Positions 48,954-58,252 of a stretch of 64,000 nucleotides of DNA are shown here, in pieces. Source of the stretch: Pantoea agglomerans (GTDB lineage: Bacteria; Pseudomonadota; Gammaproteobacteria; Enterobacterales; Enterobacteriaceae); assembly GCF_021397715.1 (NCBI RefSeq), contig NZ_CP090207.1, positions 2,976,001 through 3,040,000 on the forward strand. The letters are read 5' to 3'. The notes beneath the pieces are model-generated. The model searched no databases, was not told the origin of the DNA, and saw only the letters and a list, made by a program, of their open reading frames with translations. A program made the translations under genes and the position numbers. Position 1 is the stretch's first letter. Every line of letters begins with the position of its first letter.

Positions 48954-50987
48954 TTAGCCTTTCACTTCATACAGCGGGGTTTCACCCGCCACCACCTGGC
49001 CGCTGGCCAGCAAGGTCAGACCAGCGAAATCATCGCTGTTGCTGACCACCACCGGACTCACCATCGAGCGGGCATTGGCATTCAGGAAATCAAGGTCCAT
49101 CTCCAGCACAGGCTGACCGGCCACCACGCTGGCGCCCTCTTCCACCAGGCGGGTAAAGCCTTTTCCTTCCAGCGCCACGGTGTCCAGCCCCATGTGCACC
49201 ACAATCTCAACGCCGTTGTCAGTTTCCAGACAGAAGGCGTGATTGGTATTAAAGATTTTCACCAGCGTACCGGCGATCGGTGCCACTACCCATTTATCGC
49301 TGGGTTTGATCGCCAGACCGTCGCCCACCGCTTTACTGGCAAAGGCTTCATCCTGCACATCATCCAGCGCGACAACTTCACCGCTGACCGGTGCCAGTAA
49401 CGTAGCAATCACTCGCTTTTCACTGTTCAGCACCGCCTGCGGTTTCACTTCCGGGGCGGCGGCTGGCGTAGCGCTGCTGCTGGCCGTTGCGGCGACCGGG
49501 CCTTTAGTCAGCACTTTTTTCATCGCTGAAGCGATGCTTTCTGCCTGGGTACCGACGATGATCTGCACGCTCTGCTTGTTAAGACGAATCACCCCGGACG
49601 CGCCAAGACGTTTCGCCACGCTTTCATTAACCTGGGCCGAATCATTGACGTTAAGGCGCAGACGGGTAATACAGGCATCAATGCTGGTTAAGTTTTCAGA
49701 GCCGCCAATCGCACCGATGTAACGGCGCGCCAGCGTCTCTGTTGCACTTTCACCGTTGTCAGTTTTATCGACGTTAACGTCGTAGCCATCGCTTTCATCA
49801 CCGGCTACCGCCAGCTCACGGCCTGGGGTCATCAGGTTGAATTTTTTGATGGTGAAACGGAACACCACATAGTAGATGACGAAGAACACCAGCCCCTGCG
49901 GAATCAGCATGTACCAGTGGGTTGCCAGCGGGTTGCGGGTCGACAGAAACATATCCACCAGCCCGGCGCTGAAGCCGAAACCGGCAATCCAGTGCATACT
50001 GGCCGCGATGAAGACCGAAATACCGGTCAGCACAGCGTGGATCAGATAGAGCACCGGTGCCACGAACATAAAGGAAAATTCCAGTGGTTCGGTAATACCG
50101 GTGAAGAAGGCCGCAAAGGCTGCCGCCAGCATGATACTGCCGACTTTTACGCGGTTTTCCGGCCGTGCGCAGTGGTAAATCGCCAGCGCGGCACCCGGCA
50201 GACCGAACATCATAATCGGGAAGAAGCCCGCCTGATAACGACCGGTGATGCCGACCGTTGCCGATCCGTCAGCCAGCGACTGAGCACCGCCGAGGAATTT
50301 AGGAATATCGTTAATACCGGCCACGTCGAACCAGAACACCGAGTTCAGGGCATGATGTAAACCGACCGGAATCAGCAGACGGTTAAAGAAGGCGTAGATG
50401 CCCGCACCAGCCGAGCCAAGTTTCTGGATATGTTCGCCGAAATTGACCAGACCGTTAAACACGACCGGCCAGATATACATCAGGATAAAGGCGACTAAGA
50501 TCATCAGGAACGACACCAGAATCGGTACCAGTCGGCGTCCGCTGAAGAACGAGAGCGCTTTAGGCAGCTCGACGTGACTGAAGCGGTTATAGACTTCCGC
50601 TGATAAAATACCGACCAGGATACCGACAAACTGGTTTTCGATTTTGCCAAAGGCAGCAGGCACCTGCTCCAGCGGTATTTTCTGAATCATCGCCACCGCA
50701 GCCGGTGAACAGAGCGTGGTGACCACTAAAAATCCGACGAAGCCGGTCAGCGCCGCTGCGCCGTCCTTGTCTTTGGACATTCCGTAAGCGATACCGATAG
50801 CGAACAACACTGACATGTGTTCGATGATAGCGGCACCGGATTTAATCAGCAGCGCGGCCAGCGCATTATCCGCACCCCAGCTGACGGGATCGAGATAGTA
50901 ACCGACCCCCATTAATATCGCTGCCGCTGGCAGGGTCGCCACCGGCACCATTAGCGCACGGCCTACCTTCTGTAAGTAACCTAACAT
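48954..50987 (-). CDS. nagE: PTS N-acetylglucosamine-specific EIICBA
   Basis: NagE imports and phosphorylates GlcNAc to GlcNAc-6-P. The 677-residue chain is EIIC (about 1-380, ten or so membrane helices), EIIB (phospho-Cys in SIDACITRLRLNVND), and EIIA (phospho-His in VEIVVHMGLDTVALEGKG). The linker between EIIB and EIIA is rich in Ala, Thr and Pro and makes it about 30 residues longer than E. coli NagE (648). It is divergent from nagB across a NagC and CRP region. Confidence 0.97.
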   Translation of the reverse strand: MLGYLQKVGRALMVPVATLPAAAILMGVGYYLDPVSWGADNALAALLIKSGAAIIEHMSVLFAIGIAYGMSKDKDGAAALTGFVGFLVVTTLCSPAAVAMIQKIPLEQVPAAFGKIENQFVGILVGILSAEVYNRFSHVELPKALSFFSGRRLVPILVSFLMILVAFILMYIWPVVFNGLVNFGEHIQKLGSAGAGIYAFFNRLLIPVGLHHALNSVFWFDVAGINDIPKFLGGAQSLADGSATVGITGRYQAGFFPIMMFGLPGAALAIYHCARPENRVKVGSIMLAAAFAAFFTGITEPLEFSFMFVAPVLYLIHAVLTGISVFIAASMHWIAGFGFSAGLVDMFLSTRNPLATHWYMLIPQGLVFFVIYYVVFRFTIKKFNLMTPGRELAVAGDESDGYDVNVDKTDNGESATETLARRYIGAIGGSENLTSIDACITRLRLNVNDSAQVNESVAKRLGASGVIRLNKQSVQIIVGTQAESIASAMKKVLTKGPVAATASSSATPAAAPEVKPQAVLNSEKRVIATLLAPVSGEVVALDDVQDEAFASKAVGDGLAIKPSDKWVVAPIAGTLVKIFNTNHAFCLETDNGVEIVVHMGLDTVALEGKGFTRLVEEGASVVAGQPVLEMDLDFLNANARSMVSPVVVSNSDDFAGLTLLASGQVVAGETPLYEVKG

Positions 50988-51098
50988 TTACCCTTCCCCC
51001 TATGAGCCTGCTTATCGCTCTGCGCCGCTTTATGTTGTTATGTCGGCAGCAAAGACCTTAATGACACTTCATATCACGCTGCGAAGTGTAATGATAAA

Positions 51099-51119
51099 TT
51101 AATTCGCCTCGCAAATTAA
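51099..51119. promoter_or_regulatory. NagC operator, nagE side
   Basis: TTAATTCGCCTCGCAAATTAA is a 21-bp dyad, given here by position with arms TTAATTCG and CGCAAATTAA. It resembles high-affinity NagC sites with conserved C and G flanking the centre. Confidence 0.7.
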
Positions 51120-51131
51120 AACCACCACTAT

Positions 51132-51147
51132 TGTGACTTTTATCACC
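51132..51147. promoter_or_regulatory. CRP site between nagE and nagB
   Basis: TGTGACTTTTATCACC matches TGTGA-N6-TCACA at nine of ten fixed bases. It lies between the two NagC-like dyads, as in E. coli where CRP activates both nag transcripts. Confidence 0.75.
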
Positions 51148-51193
51148 AAAAAACATCCTTTGATACGGCAACATCTGGCTATAGCCGCAAACT

Positions 51194-51212
51194 TATTTTA
51201 TGATCCGAAATA
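51194..51212. promoter_or_regulatory. Second NagC-like operator, nagB side
   Basis: A weaker dyad with arms TATTT and AAATA around an 9-base centre. Its centre (51203) lies 94 bp from the centre of the nagE-side site (51109), the spacing I recall for the E. coli NagC loop. Confidence 0.5.
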
Positions 51213-51315
51213 TTGAGGCGCACTCAGACCGTGGCGGGATGACATAATCCGTTTAGGCTAATGAGTAACACAACCGATTCGCGCCCTCCTATCCATTTCC
51301 TAATTGAGGTGAAAC

Positions 51316-52116
51316 ATGAGACTGATTCCTTTAGCCACCCCGACCCAGGTCGGCAAATGGGCCGCACGCCACATTGTGAACCGGATTAACGCCTTCAACC
51401 CAACGGCAGAGAAACCCTTTGTGCTGGGACTGCCGACCGGCGGAACACCGCTCGAAGCCTACAAGCACCTGATTGAGATGCATAAAGCGGGCCAGGTTAG
51501 CTTTAAACATGTTATCACTTTCAATATGGACGAATATGTCGGCCTGCCGAAAGAGCATCCGGAAAGCTACCACAGCTTCATGTATCGCAACTTCTTTGAT
51601 CATGTTGATATTCAACCAGAAAACATCAATCTTCTGAATGGTAATGCGCCGGATATTGACGCAGAATGTCGCCAGTACGAAGAGAAAATTCGCGCGCTGG
51701 GCAAAATTCACCTGTTTATGGGCGGCGTCGGTAACGATGGTCACATTGCCTTTAATGAACCAGCCTCTTCACTGGCTTCCCGTACCCGGATTAAAACTCT
51801 GACCCATGACACCCGCGTGGCAAACTCGCGCTTCTTTAACGGCGATGTGGATCAGGTGCCAAAATATGCGCTGACGGTGGGTGTCGGTACTCTGCTGGAC
51901 GCGGAAGAAGTGATGATTCTGGTTACCGGCCACGTTAAAGCCCAGGCGCTGCAGGCGGCGGTTGAAGGAAACGTGAATCACATGTGGACCATCAGCTGTC
52001 TGCAACTGCACCCGAAATCGGTGGTGGTGTGTGATGAGCCGGCCACCATGGAACTGAAAGTGAAAACCGTGAAGTATTTCCGCGAGATGGAAGCGGAAAA
52101 TATGAAAGGCGTGTAA
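51316..52116 (+). CDS. nagB: Glucosamine-6-phosphate deaminase
   Basis: NagB converts glucosamine-6-phosphate to fructose-6-phosphate and ammonia. The 266-residue protein equals E. coli in length and start ([20 protein letters not shown]). Active-site stretches are [17 protein letters not shown] and [16 protein letters not shown]. First gene of nagBACD. Confidence 0.98.
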   Translation: MRLIPLATPTQVGKWAARHIVNRINAFNPTAEKPFVLGLPTGGTPLEAYKHLIEMHKAGQVSFKHVITFNMDEYVGLPKEHPESYHSFMYRNFFDHVDIQPENINLLNGNAPDIDAECRQYEEKIRALGKIHLFMGGVGNDGHIAFNEPASSLASRTRIKTLTHDTRVANSRFFNGDVDQVPKYALTVGVGTLLDAEEVMILVTGHVKAQALQAAVEGNVNHMWTISCLQLHPKSVVVCDEPATMELKVKTVKYFREMEAENMKGV

Positions 52117-52179
52117 CACAAAACGTTGTCATACCTGCTGTTGCCACAGGCAGCAGCAGGTCAGGACGGGAGAGAAGAG

Positions 52180-53328
52180 ATGTACGCACTAGTTAACGGC
52201 CGGATCTATAGCGGCCACCAGATTCTGGATAATCACGCCGTGGTGATTGCCAATGGCCGCATTGACCGCGTGATCCCACGTGAGTCGCTGCCCGCAGACG
52301 TGGAGCAGCGCGATATGGCCGGCGCCATCATTGCTCCCGGCTTTATCGATCTGCAGCTCAATGGCTGCGGCGGCGTTCAGTTTAATGACGACATTGACGC
52401 GCTCAGCGTTGAGACGCTGGAAATTATGCAGCGCGCTAATCAGAAGTCAGGCTGCACCAGCTTTTTACCGACGCTGATCACCAGCAGCGACGAATTAATG
52501 CAGCGCGCAATTGAAACCATGCGCGCTTATCTGCAGAAACATCAGCATCAGGCGCTGGGACTGCATCTGGAAGGCCCGTGGCTGAGCAAAGCGAAGAAAG
52601 GCACCCATAATCCGGCGCTGATTCGCCTGCCGGATGCTGCGCTGGTGCAATACCTGTGCGAAAACGCGGATGTGATCACAAAAGTGACGCTGGCCCCGGA
52701 AAATGCGGGCAGCGATGTGATTCGTCAGCTGACTGAAGCGGGTATCATCGTCTCTGCCGGGCATTCAAACGCCACCTATGAAGAGGCCAAAGCCGGTTTC
52801 TCCGCTGGCGTCAGCTTTGCTACGCACCTGTATAACGCCATGCCGACCTTTGCCGGTCGTGAACCGGGTCTTATCGGTGCGCTGTTTGATTCGCCTGATG
52901 TATACTGCGGCATCATTGCGGATGGTTTACATGTTCATTACGCCAATGTCCGCAACGCAAAACGCATTAAAGGCGATAAGCTGGTGCTGGTAACCGATGC
53001 CACTGCACCCGCTGGCGCGGCGATCAGCGAATTTATTTTTGCTGGTAAAACAATCTATTATCGTGATGGTCTGTGCGTTGATGAAAACGGCACGTTGAGC
53101 GGCTCTGCCCTCACCATGATCGAAGCAGTACAAAACAGTGTTGAACATGCTGGCATTGCACTGGATGAAGCGTTGCGCATGGCGTCACTCTACCCGGCAC
53201 GGGCGATGGGCGTGGAAAGGCAGTTGGGATCGATCGAAGCAGGAAAAATCGCGAACCTGACTGTGTTTACGCGCGACTTTAAAATCATTAAGACGTTTGT
53301 CAACGGAGACGACGTCCTGAGCGAGTAA
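52180..53328 (+). CDS. nagA: N-acetylglucosamine-6-phosphate deacetylase
   Basis: NagA removes acetate from GlcNAc-6-P. The ATG at 52180 follows GGGAGAGAAGAG and gives 382 residues as in E. coli. Metal ligands are in [14 protein letters not shown] (Glu), [12 protein letters not shown] (His) and [12 protein letters not shown] (His); the catalytic Asp is in [11 protein letters not shown]. It is 63 bp after nagB and 7 bp before nagC. Confidence 0.98.
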   Translation: MYALVNGRIYSGHQILDNHAVVIANGRIDRVIPRESLPADVEQRDMAGAIIAPGFIDLQLNGCGGVQFNDDIDALSVETLEIMQRANQKSGCTSFLPTLITSSDELMQRAIETMRAYLQKHQHQALGLHLEGPWLSKAKKGTHNPALIRLPDAALVQYLCENADVITKVTLAPENAGSDVIRQLTEAGIIVSAGHSNATYEEAKAGFSAGVSFATHLYNAMPTFAGREPGLIGALFDSPDVYCGIIADGLHVHYANVRNAKRIKGDKLVLVTDATAPAGAAISEFIFAGKTIYYRDGLCVDENGTLSGSALTMIEAVQNSVEHAGIALDEALRMASLYPARAMGVERQLGSIEAGKIANLTVFTRDFKIIKTFVNGDDVLSE

Positions 53329-53335
53329 GCACTGA

Positions 53336-54556
53336 ATGACCACTGGCGGCCAGTCACAAATAGGAAATGTCGATCTTGTTAAGCAACTCAATAGCGCAGC
53401 CGTTTACCGGCTGATTGATCAACAGGGGCCGATATCGCGCATTCAGATAGCCGAACTCAGTCAGCTTGCGCCCGCCAGCGTCACTAAAATTACGCGTCAG
53501 TTGATTGAGCGCGGCTTGATCAAAGAGGTCGATCAGCAAGCCTCTACCGGCGGTCGCCGCGCCATCTCTATCATCACTGAAACCCGCCATTTCCACACCA
53601 TCGGCGTCCGGCTCGGACGCAATGATGCCACCCTGACGCTGTTTGATCTGAGCGGTAAATCCCTGGCGCAGGAGGATTATGCGCTGCCGGAACGTACTCA
53701 GGAGACGCTGCAGCATGCACTGTTCAACGCCATCAGCGCCTTTATTGAGCAGCACCAGCGCAAGATCCGCGAGCTGATTGCCATCTCGGTCATCCTGCCC
53801 GGACTGGTTGACCCGATTAACGGCGTGATCCGCTATATGCCGCACATTGCCGTCAGTCACTGGCCGCTGGTTTCCAGCCTGAAAGCGCGATTTAACGTGA
53901 CCAGCTTTGTCGGTCACGATATTCGCAGCCTGGCACTGGCTGAGCACTATTTTGGCGCAAGCCGCGACTGTGCCGACTCCATTCTGGTGCGCTTACATCG
54001 CGGCACCGGAGCCGGCATTATTGCCAACGGCCATATTTTTCTCGGCAGCAACGGTAACGTCGGGGAGATTGGTCACATTCAGGTCGATCCGCTGGGGGAA
54101 CGCTGCCACTGCGGTAATTTTGGCTGCCTCGAAACCATCGCCGCCAACGGCGCGATTGAAAACCGGGTGCGTCACCTGCTGAATCAGGGCTACCCCAGCG
54201 TACTGACGCTCGAGGCGTGCCAGATGTCGCACATCTGTAAAGCGGCCAATCAGGGCGATGCGCTGGCCTGTGAAGTGGTTGAATATGTTGGCCGTTACCT
54301 CGGCAAAGCCATCGCCATTGCCATCAACCTGTTTAATCCGCAAAAAGTGGTACTGGCCGGTGAAATCACCGACGCGGAGAAAGTGTTGCTGCCGGCAATT
54401 GAAGGCTGCATTAATACCCAGGCTCTCGCCGCGTTCCGCAAAAATCTGCCGGTGGTCCGCTCAACCCTGGATCATCGTTCGGCAATCGGCGCCTTTGCGC
54501 TGGCAAAACGTGCCATGCTTAACGGCATTCTGCTGCAACATCTTCTCGAAGAATAA
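53336..54556 (+). CDS. nagC: N-acetylglucosamine regulator NagC
   Basis: NagC is a ROK-family repressor of the nag and chitin-sugar genes, released by GlcNAc-6-P. The 406-residue protein has an N-terminal helix-turn-helix (QIAELSQLAPASVTKITRQ), then the ROK sugar-binding domain with the zinc motif CHCGNFGCLETIAANG. It should bind the operators between nagE and nagB, and so control its own operon. Confidence 0.98.
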   Translation: MTTGGQSQIGNVDLVKQLNSAAVYRLIDQQGPISRIQIAELSQLAPASVTKITRQLIERGLIKEVDQQASTGGRRAISIITETRHFHTIGVRLGRNDATLTLFDLSGKSLAQEDYALPERTQETLQHALFNAISAFIEQHQRKIRELIAISVILPGLVDPINGVIRYMPHIAVSHWPLVSSLKARFNVTSFVGHDIRSLALAEHYFGASRDCADSILVRLHRGTGAGIIANGHIFLGSNGNVGEIGHIQVDPLGERCHCGNFGCLETIAANGAIENRVRHLLNQGYPSVLTLEACQMSHICKAANQGDALACEVVEYVGRYLGKAIAIAINLFNPQKVVLAGEITDAEKVLLPAIEGCINTQALAAFRKNLPVVRSTLDHRSAIGAFALAKRAMLNGILLQHLLEE

Positions 54557-54596
54557 GCTCAGCCTGCCGCTCTGGCGGGCCACATCGGATCTGACT

Positions 54597-55349
54597 ATGA
54601 CCATTAAAAGCGTAATTTGTGACATTGATGGCGTGCTGATGCACGACAATACGGCAGTTCCCGGCGCGCAGGAGTTTTTGCAGCGCATTCTGGCGAAAGA
54701 GATGCCGCTGGTGCTGCTGACCAACTACCCTTCGCAAACCGAGCAGGATCTGGCGAACCGTTTTGCTTCGGCGGGCGTTGAAGTGCCGGATTCGGTGTTC
54801 TATACCTCGGCGATGGCCACGGCAGACTTTCTGCGCCGCCAGGAAGGCAAAAAAGCCTATGTGATTGGTGAAGGCGCGCTGATCCATGAACTCTACAAAG
54901 CGGGCTTTACCATCACCGATATCAACCCCGATTTTGTCATCGTTGGGGAAACGCGCTCGTTCAACTGGGACATGATGCACAAGGCCGCTTTTTTTGTCGC
55001 CAACGGCGCGCGGTTCATTGCCACAAACCCGGATACCCATGCGCGCGGCTTTGTTCCCGCCTGTGGCGCGCTCTGTGCCGGCATTGAGAAGATTTCCGGC
55101 CGCCGCCCGTTCTACGTCGGTAAACCGAGCCCGTACATTATGCGTGCGGCCCTGAACAAGATGCAGGCGCACTCGGAAGAGACGGTAATTGTCGGTGACA
55201 ATCTGCGCACCGATATTCTGGCCGGTTTTCAGGCCGGGCTGGAGACGGTGCTGGTGCTGTCTGGCGTATCAACCTTAAGCGATATTGATGCCATGCCATT
55301 CCGGCCAGACTGGATCTACCCTTCCGTCGCGGATATTGACCTGTTCTGA
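54597..55349 (+). CDS. nagD: HAD-family UMP phosphatase NagD (UmpH)
   Basis: A 250-residue HAD phosphatase that removes phosphate from UMP and other nucleoside monophosphates in E. coli. I use the ATG at 54597 (MTIKSVICDIDGVLMHDN); the longer frame upstream lies in nagC. The nucleophile Asp is in CDIDGVL, and the last motif is VGDNLRTDILAGFQAG. Last gene of nagBACD, followed by asnB. Confidence 0.97.
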   Translation: MTIKSVICDIDGVLMHDNTAVPGAQEFLQRILAKEMPLVLLTNYPSQTEQDLANRFASAGVEVPDSVFYTSAMATADFLRRQEGKKAYVIGEGALIHELYKAGFTITDINPDFVIVGETRSFNWDMMHKAAFFVANGARFIATNPDTHARGFVPACGALCAGIEKISGRRPFYVGKPSPYIMRAALNKMQAHSEETVIVGDNLRTDILAGFQAGLETVLVLSGVSTLSDIDAMPFRPDWIYPSVADIDLF

Positions 55350-55697
55350 TGCCTTTTTCTTATGACGCATCGGGCTAAAGCGTGATGCGTCCCCTCTTTT
55401 CGACCGATTACCCGCCCTTTCCTTCGGCTAAAATTCAGCCAGAAAATGCATTTCATTATCGATTCGACAATAAAATTGCCGTTAAATTGAAGTTTGTTCA
55501 ATTTTATCGCCATACCAACAATCTTTTTGTCAGTAAATCGTGATTCTTCTTGCATTGAATGCACCAAATAGCGCATTTTCTTATACATCTTGCATTGAAT
55601 GCACCAAATAGCGCATTTTCTTATACATCACGCAGCGTCAGGCTGCCGGACAAACGCAAAAGATAACATCGCCGTAAGGTGAGCTCAGGAGTCAGTT
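55350..55697. other. nagD-asnB intergenic region with 40-bp tandem duplication
   Basis: 348 bp without a gene. It is AT-rich and carries the asnB promoter side, with two exact 40-bp copies listed separately and AGGAGT 5 bp before asnB as ribosome binding site region (CTCAGGAGTCAGTT). Confidence 0.75.
55549..55628. repeat. Exact 40-bp tandem repeat upstream of asnB
   Basis: Two identical 40-bp units, 55549-55588 and 55589-55628. Each holds the dyad TGCATTGAATGCA (arms TGCAT/ATGCA), then TGCACCAAATAGCGCA, which resembles an NtrC-type dyad, and a TATACA that could be a -10 element. The copy nearest asnB ends about 70 bp before its start. Such a perfect repeat suggests a recent duplication. Confidence 0.85.
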
Positions 55698-57365
55698 ATG
55701 TGTTCAATTTTTGGTGTGCTGGATCTGAAAACCGATCCTGTTGAGCTGCGCAAAAAAGCGCTGGAATGTTCACGCTTAATGCGTCATCGCGGCCCGGACT
55801 GGTCTGGCGTCTATGCCGATGACCATGCCATCCTGGCGCATGAACGCCTCTCAATCGTTGACGTCAACAATGGCGCACAGCCGCTGTACAACGCCGACCA
55901 CACTCACGTCCTGGCGGTTAACGGCGAAATCTATAACCATCAGGCGCTGCGCGCAGAGCTGAGCGACCGCTATCAGTTCCAGACCGGATCTGACTGTGAA
56001 GTCATCCTGGCGCTGTATCAGGAAAAAGGCGTTGATTTCCTCGACGATCTGGAAGGTATGTTCGCCTTCATTCTGTATGACAGCGTTAAAAACAGTTACC
56101 TGATTGGCCGCGATCACATCGGCATCATCCCGCTCTATATGGGTAACGATGAGCATGGCAACCTCTATGTCGCGTCAGAGATGAAAGCGCTGGTGCCGGC
56201 CTGCCGTTCAATCAAAGAGTTCCCGCCGGGAAGCTATCTCTCCAGCACCGATGGTGAAATCCGTCGCTACTGGCAGCGTGACTGGATGGAATATAAAAAT
56301 GTCGAACACAACACCACCGACGCTGCCGGCCTGAAACATGCGCTGGAAGAGTCAGTGAAAAGCCATCTGATGTCTGATGTGCCTTACGGCGTGCTGCTGT
56401 CGGGCGGACTCGATTCCTCAATCATCTCTGCCGTCACCAAGCGCTTTGCCGCTAAGCGGGTAGAAGATCAGGATAAAAGTGATGCCTGGTGGCCACAGCT
56501 GCACTCATTCGCGGTGGGCCTGGAAGGATCGCCCGATCTGAAAGCGGCCAAATCGGTTGCAGAACATCTCGGCACGGTGCACCACGAAATTCATTTCACC
56601 GTGCAGGAAGGTCTGGATGCGATTCGCGATGTGATTTACCACATCGAAACGTACGACGTCACCACCATCCGCGCGTCCACGCCGATGTACCTGATGTCAC
56701 GTAAAATTAAAGCGATGGGCATCAAGATGGTGCTGTCGGGTGAAGGCGCGGATGAAGTCTTCGGCGGCTACCTCTATTTCCATAAAGCGCCGAACGCCAA
56801 AGAGTTCCACGAAGAAAACGTGCGTAAACTGCAGGCGTTGCACATGTTCGACTGCGCCCGTGCCAACAAGGCGATGTCAGCCTGGGGCGTGGAAGCGCGT
56901 GTACCTTTCCTGGATAAAAAATTCCTCGACGTGGCGATGCGCATCAACCCGGCCGACAAAATGTGTGGCAGCAACGGCAAAATGGAGAAGCACATCCTGC
57001 GTGAATGTTTCTCGTCCTACCTGCCGGAAAGCGTAGCATGGCGTCAGAAAGAGCAGTTCTCTGATGGCGTGGGTTACAGCTGGATCGACTCGCTGAAAGA
57101 GGTTGCCGCGAAGCAAATCAGCGACCAGCAGCTGGCCACCGCGCACTTCCGTTTCCCGTTCAACACGCCGGGTTCGAAAGAAGCCTATCTGTACCGTGAA
57201 ATCTTTGAAGAGCTGTTCCCGTTACCGAGCGCGGCAGAGTGCGTGCCTGGTGGTCCATCCGTGGCCTGCTCCTCAGCCAAGGCGATTGAGTGGGACGAAG
57301 CATTTAAAAACATGGACGATCCTTCTGGTCGCGCCGTCGGCGTCCATCAGTCAGCCTATAAATAA
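55698..57365 (+). CDS. asnB: Asparagine synthase B, glutamine-hydrolysing
   Basis: AsnB makes asparagine from aspartate, glutamine and ATP. The 555-residue protein begins MCSIFGVLDLKTD with Cys2 as the amidotransferase nucleophile; the synthetase domain has the pyrophosphate loop LLSGGLDSSIIS and GEGADEVFGGYLYFH. It is the E. coli type (554 residues). It stands after nagBACD on the same strand, with its own upstream region. Confidence 0.98.
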   Translation: MCSIFGVLDLKTDPVELRKKALECSRLMRHRGPDWSGVYADDHAILAHERLSIVDVNNGAQPLYNADHTHVLAVNGEIYNHQALRAELSDRYQFQTGSDCEVILALYQEKGVDFLDDLEGMFAFILYDSVKNSYLIGRDHIGIIPLYMGNDEHGNLYVASEMKALVPACRSIKEFPPGSYLSSTDGEIRRYWQRDWMEYKNVEHNTTDAAGLKHALEESVKSHLMSDVPYGVLLSGGLDSSIISAVTKRFAAKRVEDQDKSDAWWPQLHSFAVGLEGSPDLKAAKSVAEHLGTVHHEIHFTVQEGLDAIRDVIYHIETYDVTTIRASTPMYLMSRKIKAMGIKMVLSGEGADEVFGGYLYFHKAPNAKEFHEENVRKLQALHMFDCARANKAMSAWGVEARVPFLDKKFLDVAMRINPADKMCGSNGKMEKHILRECFSSYLPESVAWRQKEQFSDGVGYSWIDSLKEVAAKQISDQQLATAHFRFPFNTPGSKEAYLYREIFEELFPLPSAAECVPGGPSVACSSAKAIEWDEAFKNMDDPSGRAVGVHQSAYK

Positions 57366-57382
57366 GGGCGTTGAAACAGAAG

Positions 57383-57412
57383 AAAAATGGGCCGTTGCGG
57401 GCCCATTTTTTT
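57383..57412 (+). terminator. Terminator of asnB
   Basis: Stem AATGGGCC/GGCCCATT around a short loop, followed by T7 on the plus strand, about 20 bp after the asnB stop. Confidence 0.88.
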
Positions 57413-57515
57413 CATCATCAGCGTTGTATTCACTGTAAAATTGTTGAATAAACCAGCAGCCTGGTTATAAGCCGGTCAAACAGCGGTTATCCGTAAAAAA
57501 ACGGCAAAAAACTTG

Positions 57516-57544
57516 TTGACGCTGTTAAGTCAACTCCGCATAAT
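57516..57544 (+). promoter_or_regulatory. Promoter of the tRNA-Met-Leu-Gln cluster
   Basis: TTGACG, a 17-bp spacer, then CATAAT, each one base from consensus. The discriminator after it is GCGCCCCG, the GC-rich kind seen at stringently controlled stable-RNA promoters. It ends 40 bp before the first tRNA. Confidence 0.8.
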
Positions 57545-57584
57545 GCGCCCCGCAACGCCGATGAAGGTAACGCGAAAAAAAGAT

Positions 57585-57661
57585 GGCTACGTAGCTCAGC
57601 TGGTTAGAGCACAGCACTCATAATGCTGGGGTCACAGGTTCGATTCCCGTCGTAGCCACCA
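57585..57661 (+). tRNA. metT: tRNA-Met (CAU), elongator
   Basis: A 77-nt tRNA with acceptor stem GGCTACG/CGTAGCC, anticodon CAT in CACTCATAATG, and CCA encoded. It lacks initiator features and matches the elongator tRNA-Met. First gene of the seven-tRNA cluster, in the order known for E. coli metT-leuW-glnU-glnW-metU-glnV-glnX. Confidence 0.98.
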
Positions 57662-57670
57662 TCTTTTTTT

Positions 57671-57755
57671 GCGGGAGTGGCGAAATTGGTAGACGCACCA
57701 GATTTAGGTTCTGGCGCCGCAAGGTGTGCGAGTTCAAGTCTCGCCTCCCGCACCA
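57671..57755 (+). tRNA. leuW: tRNA-Leu (UAG)
   Basis: An 85-nt class II tRNA with a long variable arm. Acceptor stem GCGGGAG/CTCCCGC, anticodon TAG in GATTTAGGTTC, and CCA encoded. It lies 9 bp after tRNA-Met. Confidence 0.98.
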
Positions 57756-57777
57756 TTTCATTATTCGGCAGCATGGA

Positions 57778-57852
57778 TGGGGTATCGCCAAGCGGTAAGG
57801 CACCGGTTTTTGATACCGGCATTCCCTGGTTCGAATCCAGGTACCCCAGCCA
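57778..57852 (+). tRNA. glnU: tRNA-Gln (UUG)
   Basis: A 75-nt tRNA with acceptor stem TGGGGTA/TACCCCA, including the weak U1-A72 pair that GlnS likes, anticodon TTG, and CCA encoded. Confidence 0.98.
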
Positions 57853-57886
57853 ATTTCGATGAATCTCGTGGCTGCGAGTGGACGAA

Positions 57887-57961
57887 TGGGATATCGCCAA
57901 GCGGTAAGGCACCGGTTTTTGATACCGGCATTCCCTGGTTCGAATCCAGGTATCCCAGCCA
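57887..57961 (+). tRNA. glnW: tRNA-Gln (UUG)
   Basis: A 75-nt near-copy of the preceding tRNA-Gln. Its acceptor stem reads TGGGATA/TATCCCA, so base pair 5:68 is A-T instead of G-C, a compensated change. Anticodon TTG. Confidence 0.98.
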
Positions 57962-57983
57962 TCATCGAAATGCAGTACAATTT

Positions 57984-58060
57984 GGCTACGTAGCTCAGCT
58001 GGTTAGAGCACAGCACTCATAATGCTGGGGTCACAGGTTCGATTCCCGTCGTAGCCACCA
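57984..58060 (+). tRNA. metU: tRNA-Met (CAU), elongator
   Basis: 77 nt and identical to the first tRNA-Met of the cluster. Anticodon CAT, CCA encoded. Confidence 0.98.
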
Positions 58061-58066
58061 TATTAT

Positions 58067-58141
58067 TGGGGTGTCGCCAAGCGGTAAGGCACTGGTTTCT
58101 GATACCAGCATTCCGGGGTTCGAATCCCTGCACCCCAGCCA
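58067..58141 (+). tRNA. glnV: tRNA-Gln (CUG)
   Basis: A 75-nt tRNA with acceptor stem TGGGGTG/CACCCCA, anticodon CTG in TTTCTGATA, and CCA encoded. It lies 6 bp after tRNA-Met. Confidence 0.98.
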
Positions 58142-58170
58142 CACAAAAGACAATTTGAATTAACACCTAT

Positions 58171-58245
58171 TGGGGTGTCGCCAAGCGGTAAGGCACTGGT
58201 TTCTGATACCAGCATTCCGGGGTTCGAATCCCTGCACCCCAGCCA
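58171..58245 (+). tRNA. glnX: tRNA-Gln (CUG)
   Basis: 75 nt and identical to the preceding tRNA-Gln (CUG). Last gene of the cluster, followed at once by a strong terminator. Confidence 0.98.
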
Positions 58246-58252
58246 AATTGCA

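Larger units (their letters stand above)
50988..51315. promoter_or_regulatory. nagE-nagB divergent control region
   Basis: 328 bp with two NagC-like dyads, a CRP-like site between them, and a CACTTC-N12-GAAGTG inverted repeat at 51065-51088. The layout matches the E. coli loop in which NagC bound at both promoters represses nagE and nagBACD until GlcNAc-6-P appears. Confidence 0.75.

Noticed and set aside
55549..55628. Sigma-54 promoter before asnB
   Set aside because: TTGCA is present in the repeat, but no TGGC stands at the required distance before it.
57604..58016. Minus-strand open frames of 102 and 132 codons over the tRNA cluster
   Set aside because: They are antisense to four tRNA genes; their repeated peptide segments come from the repeated tRNA sequences.
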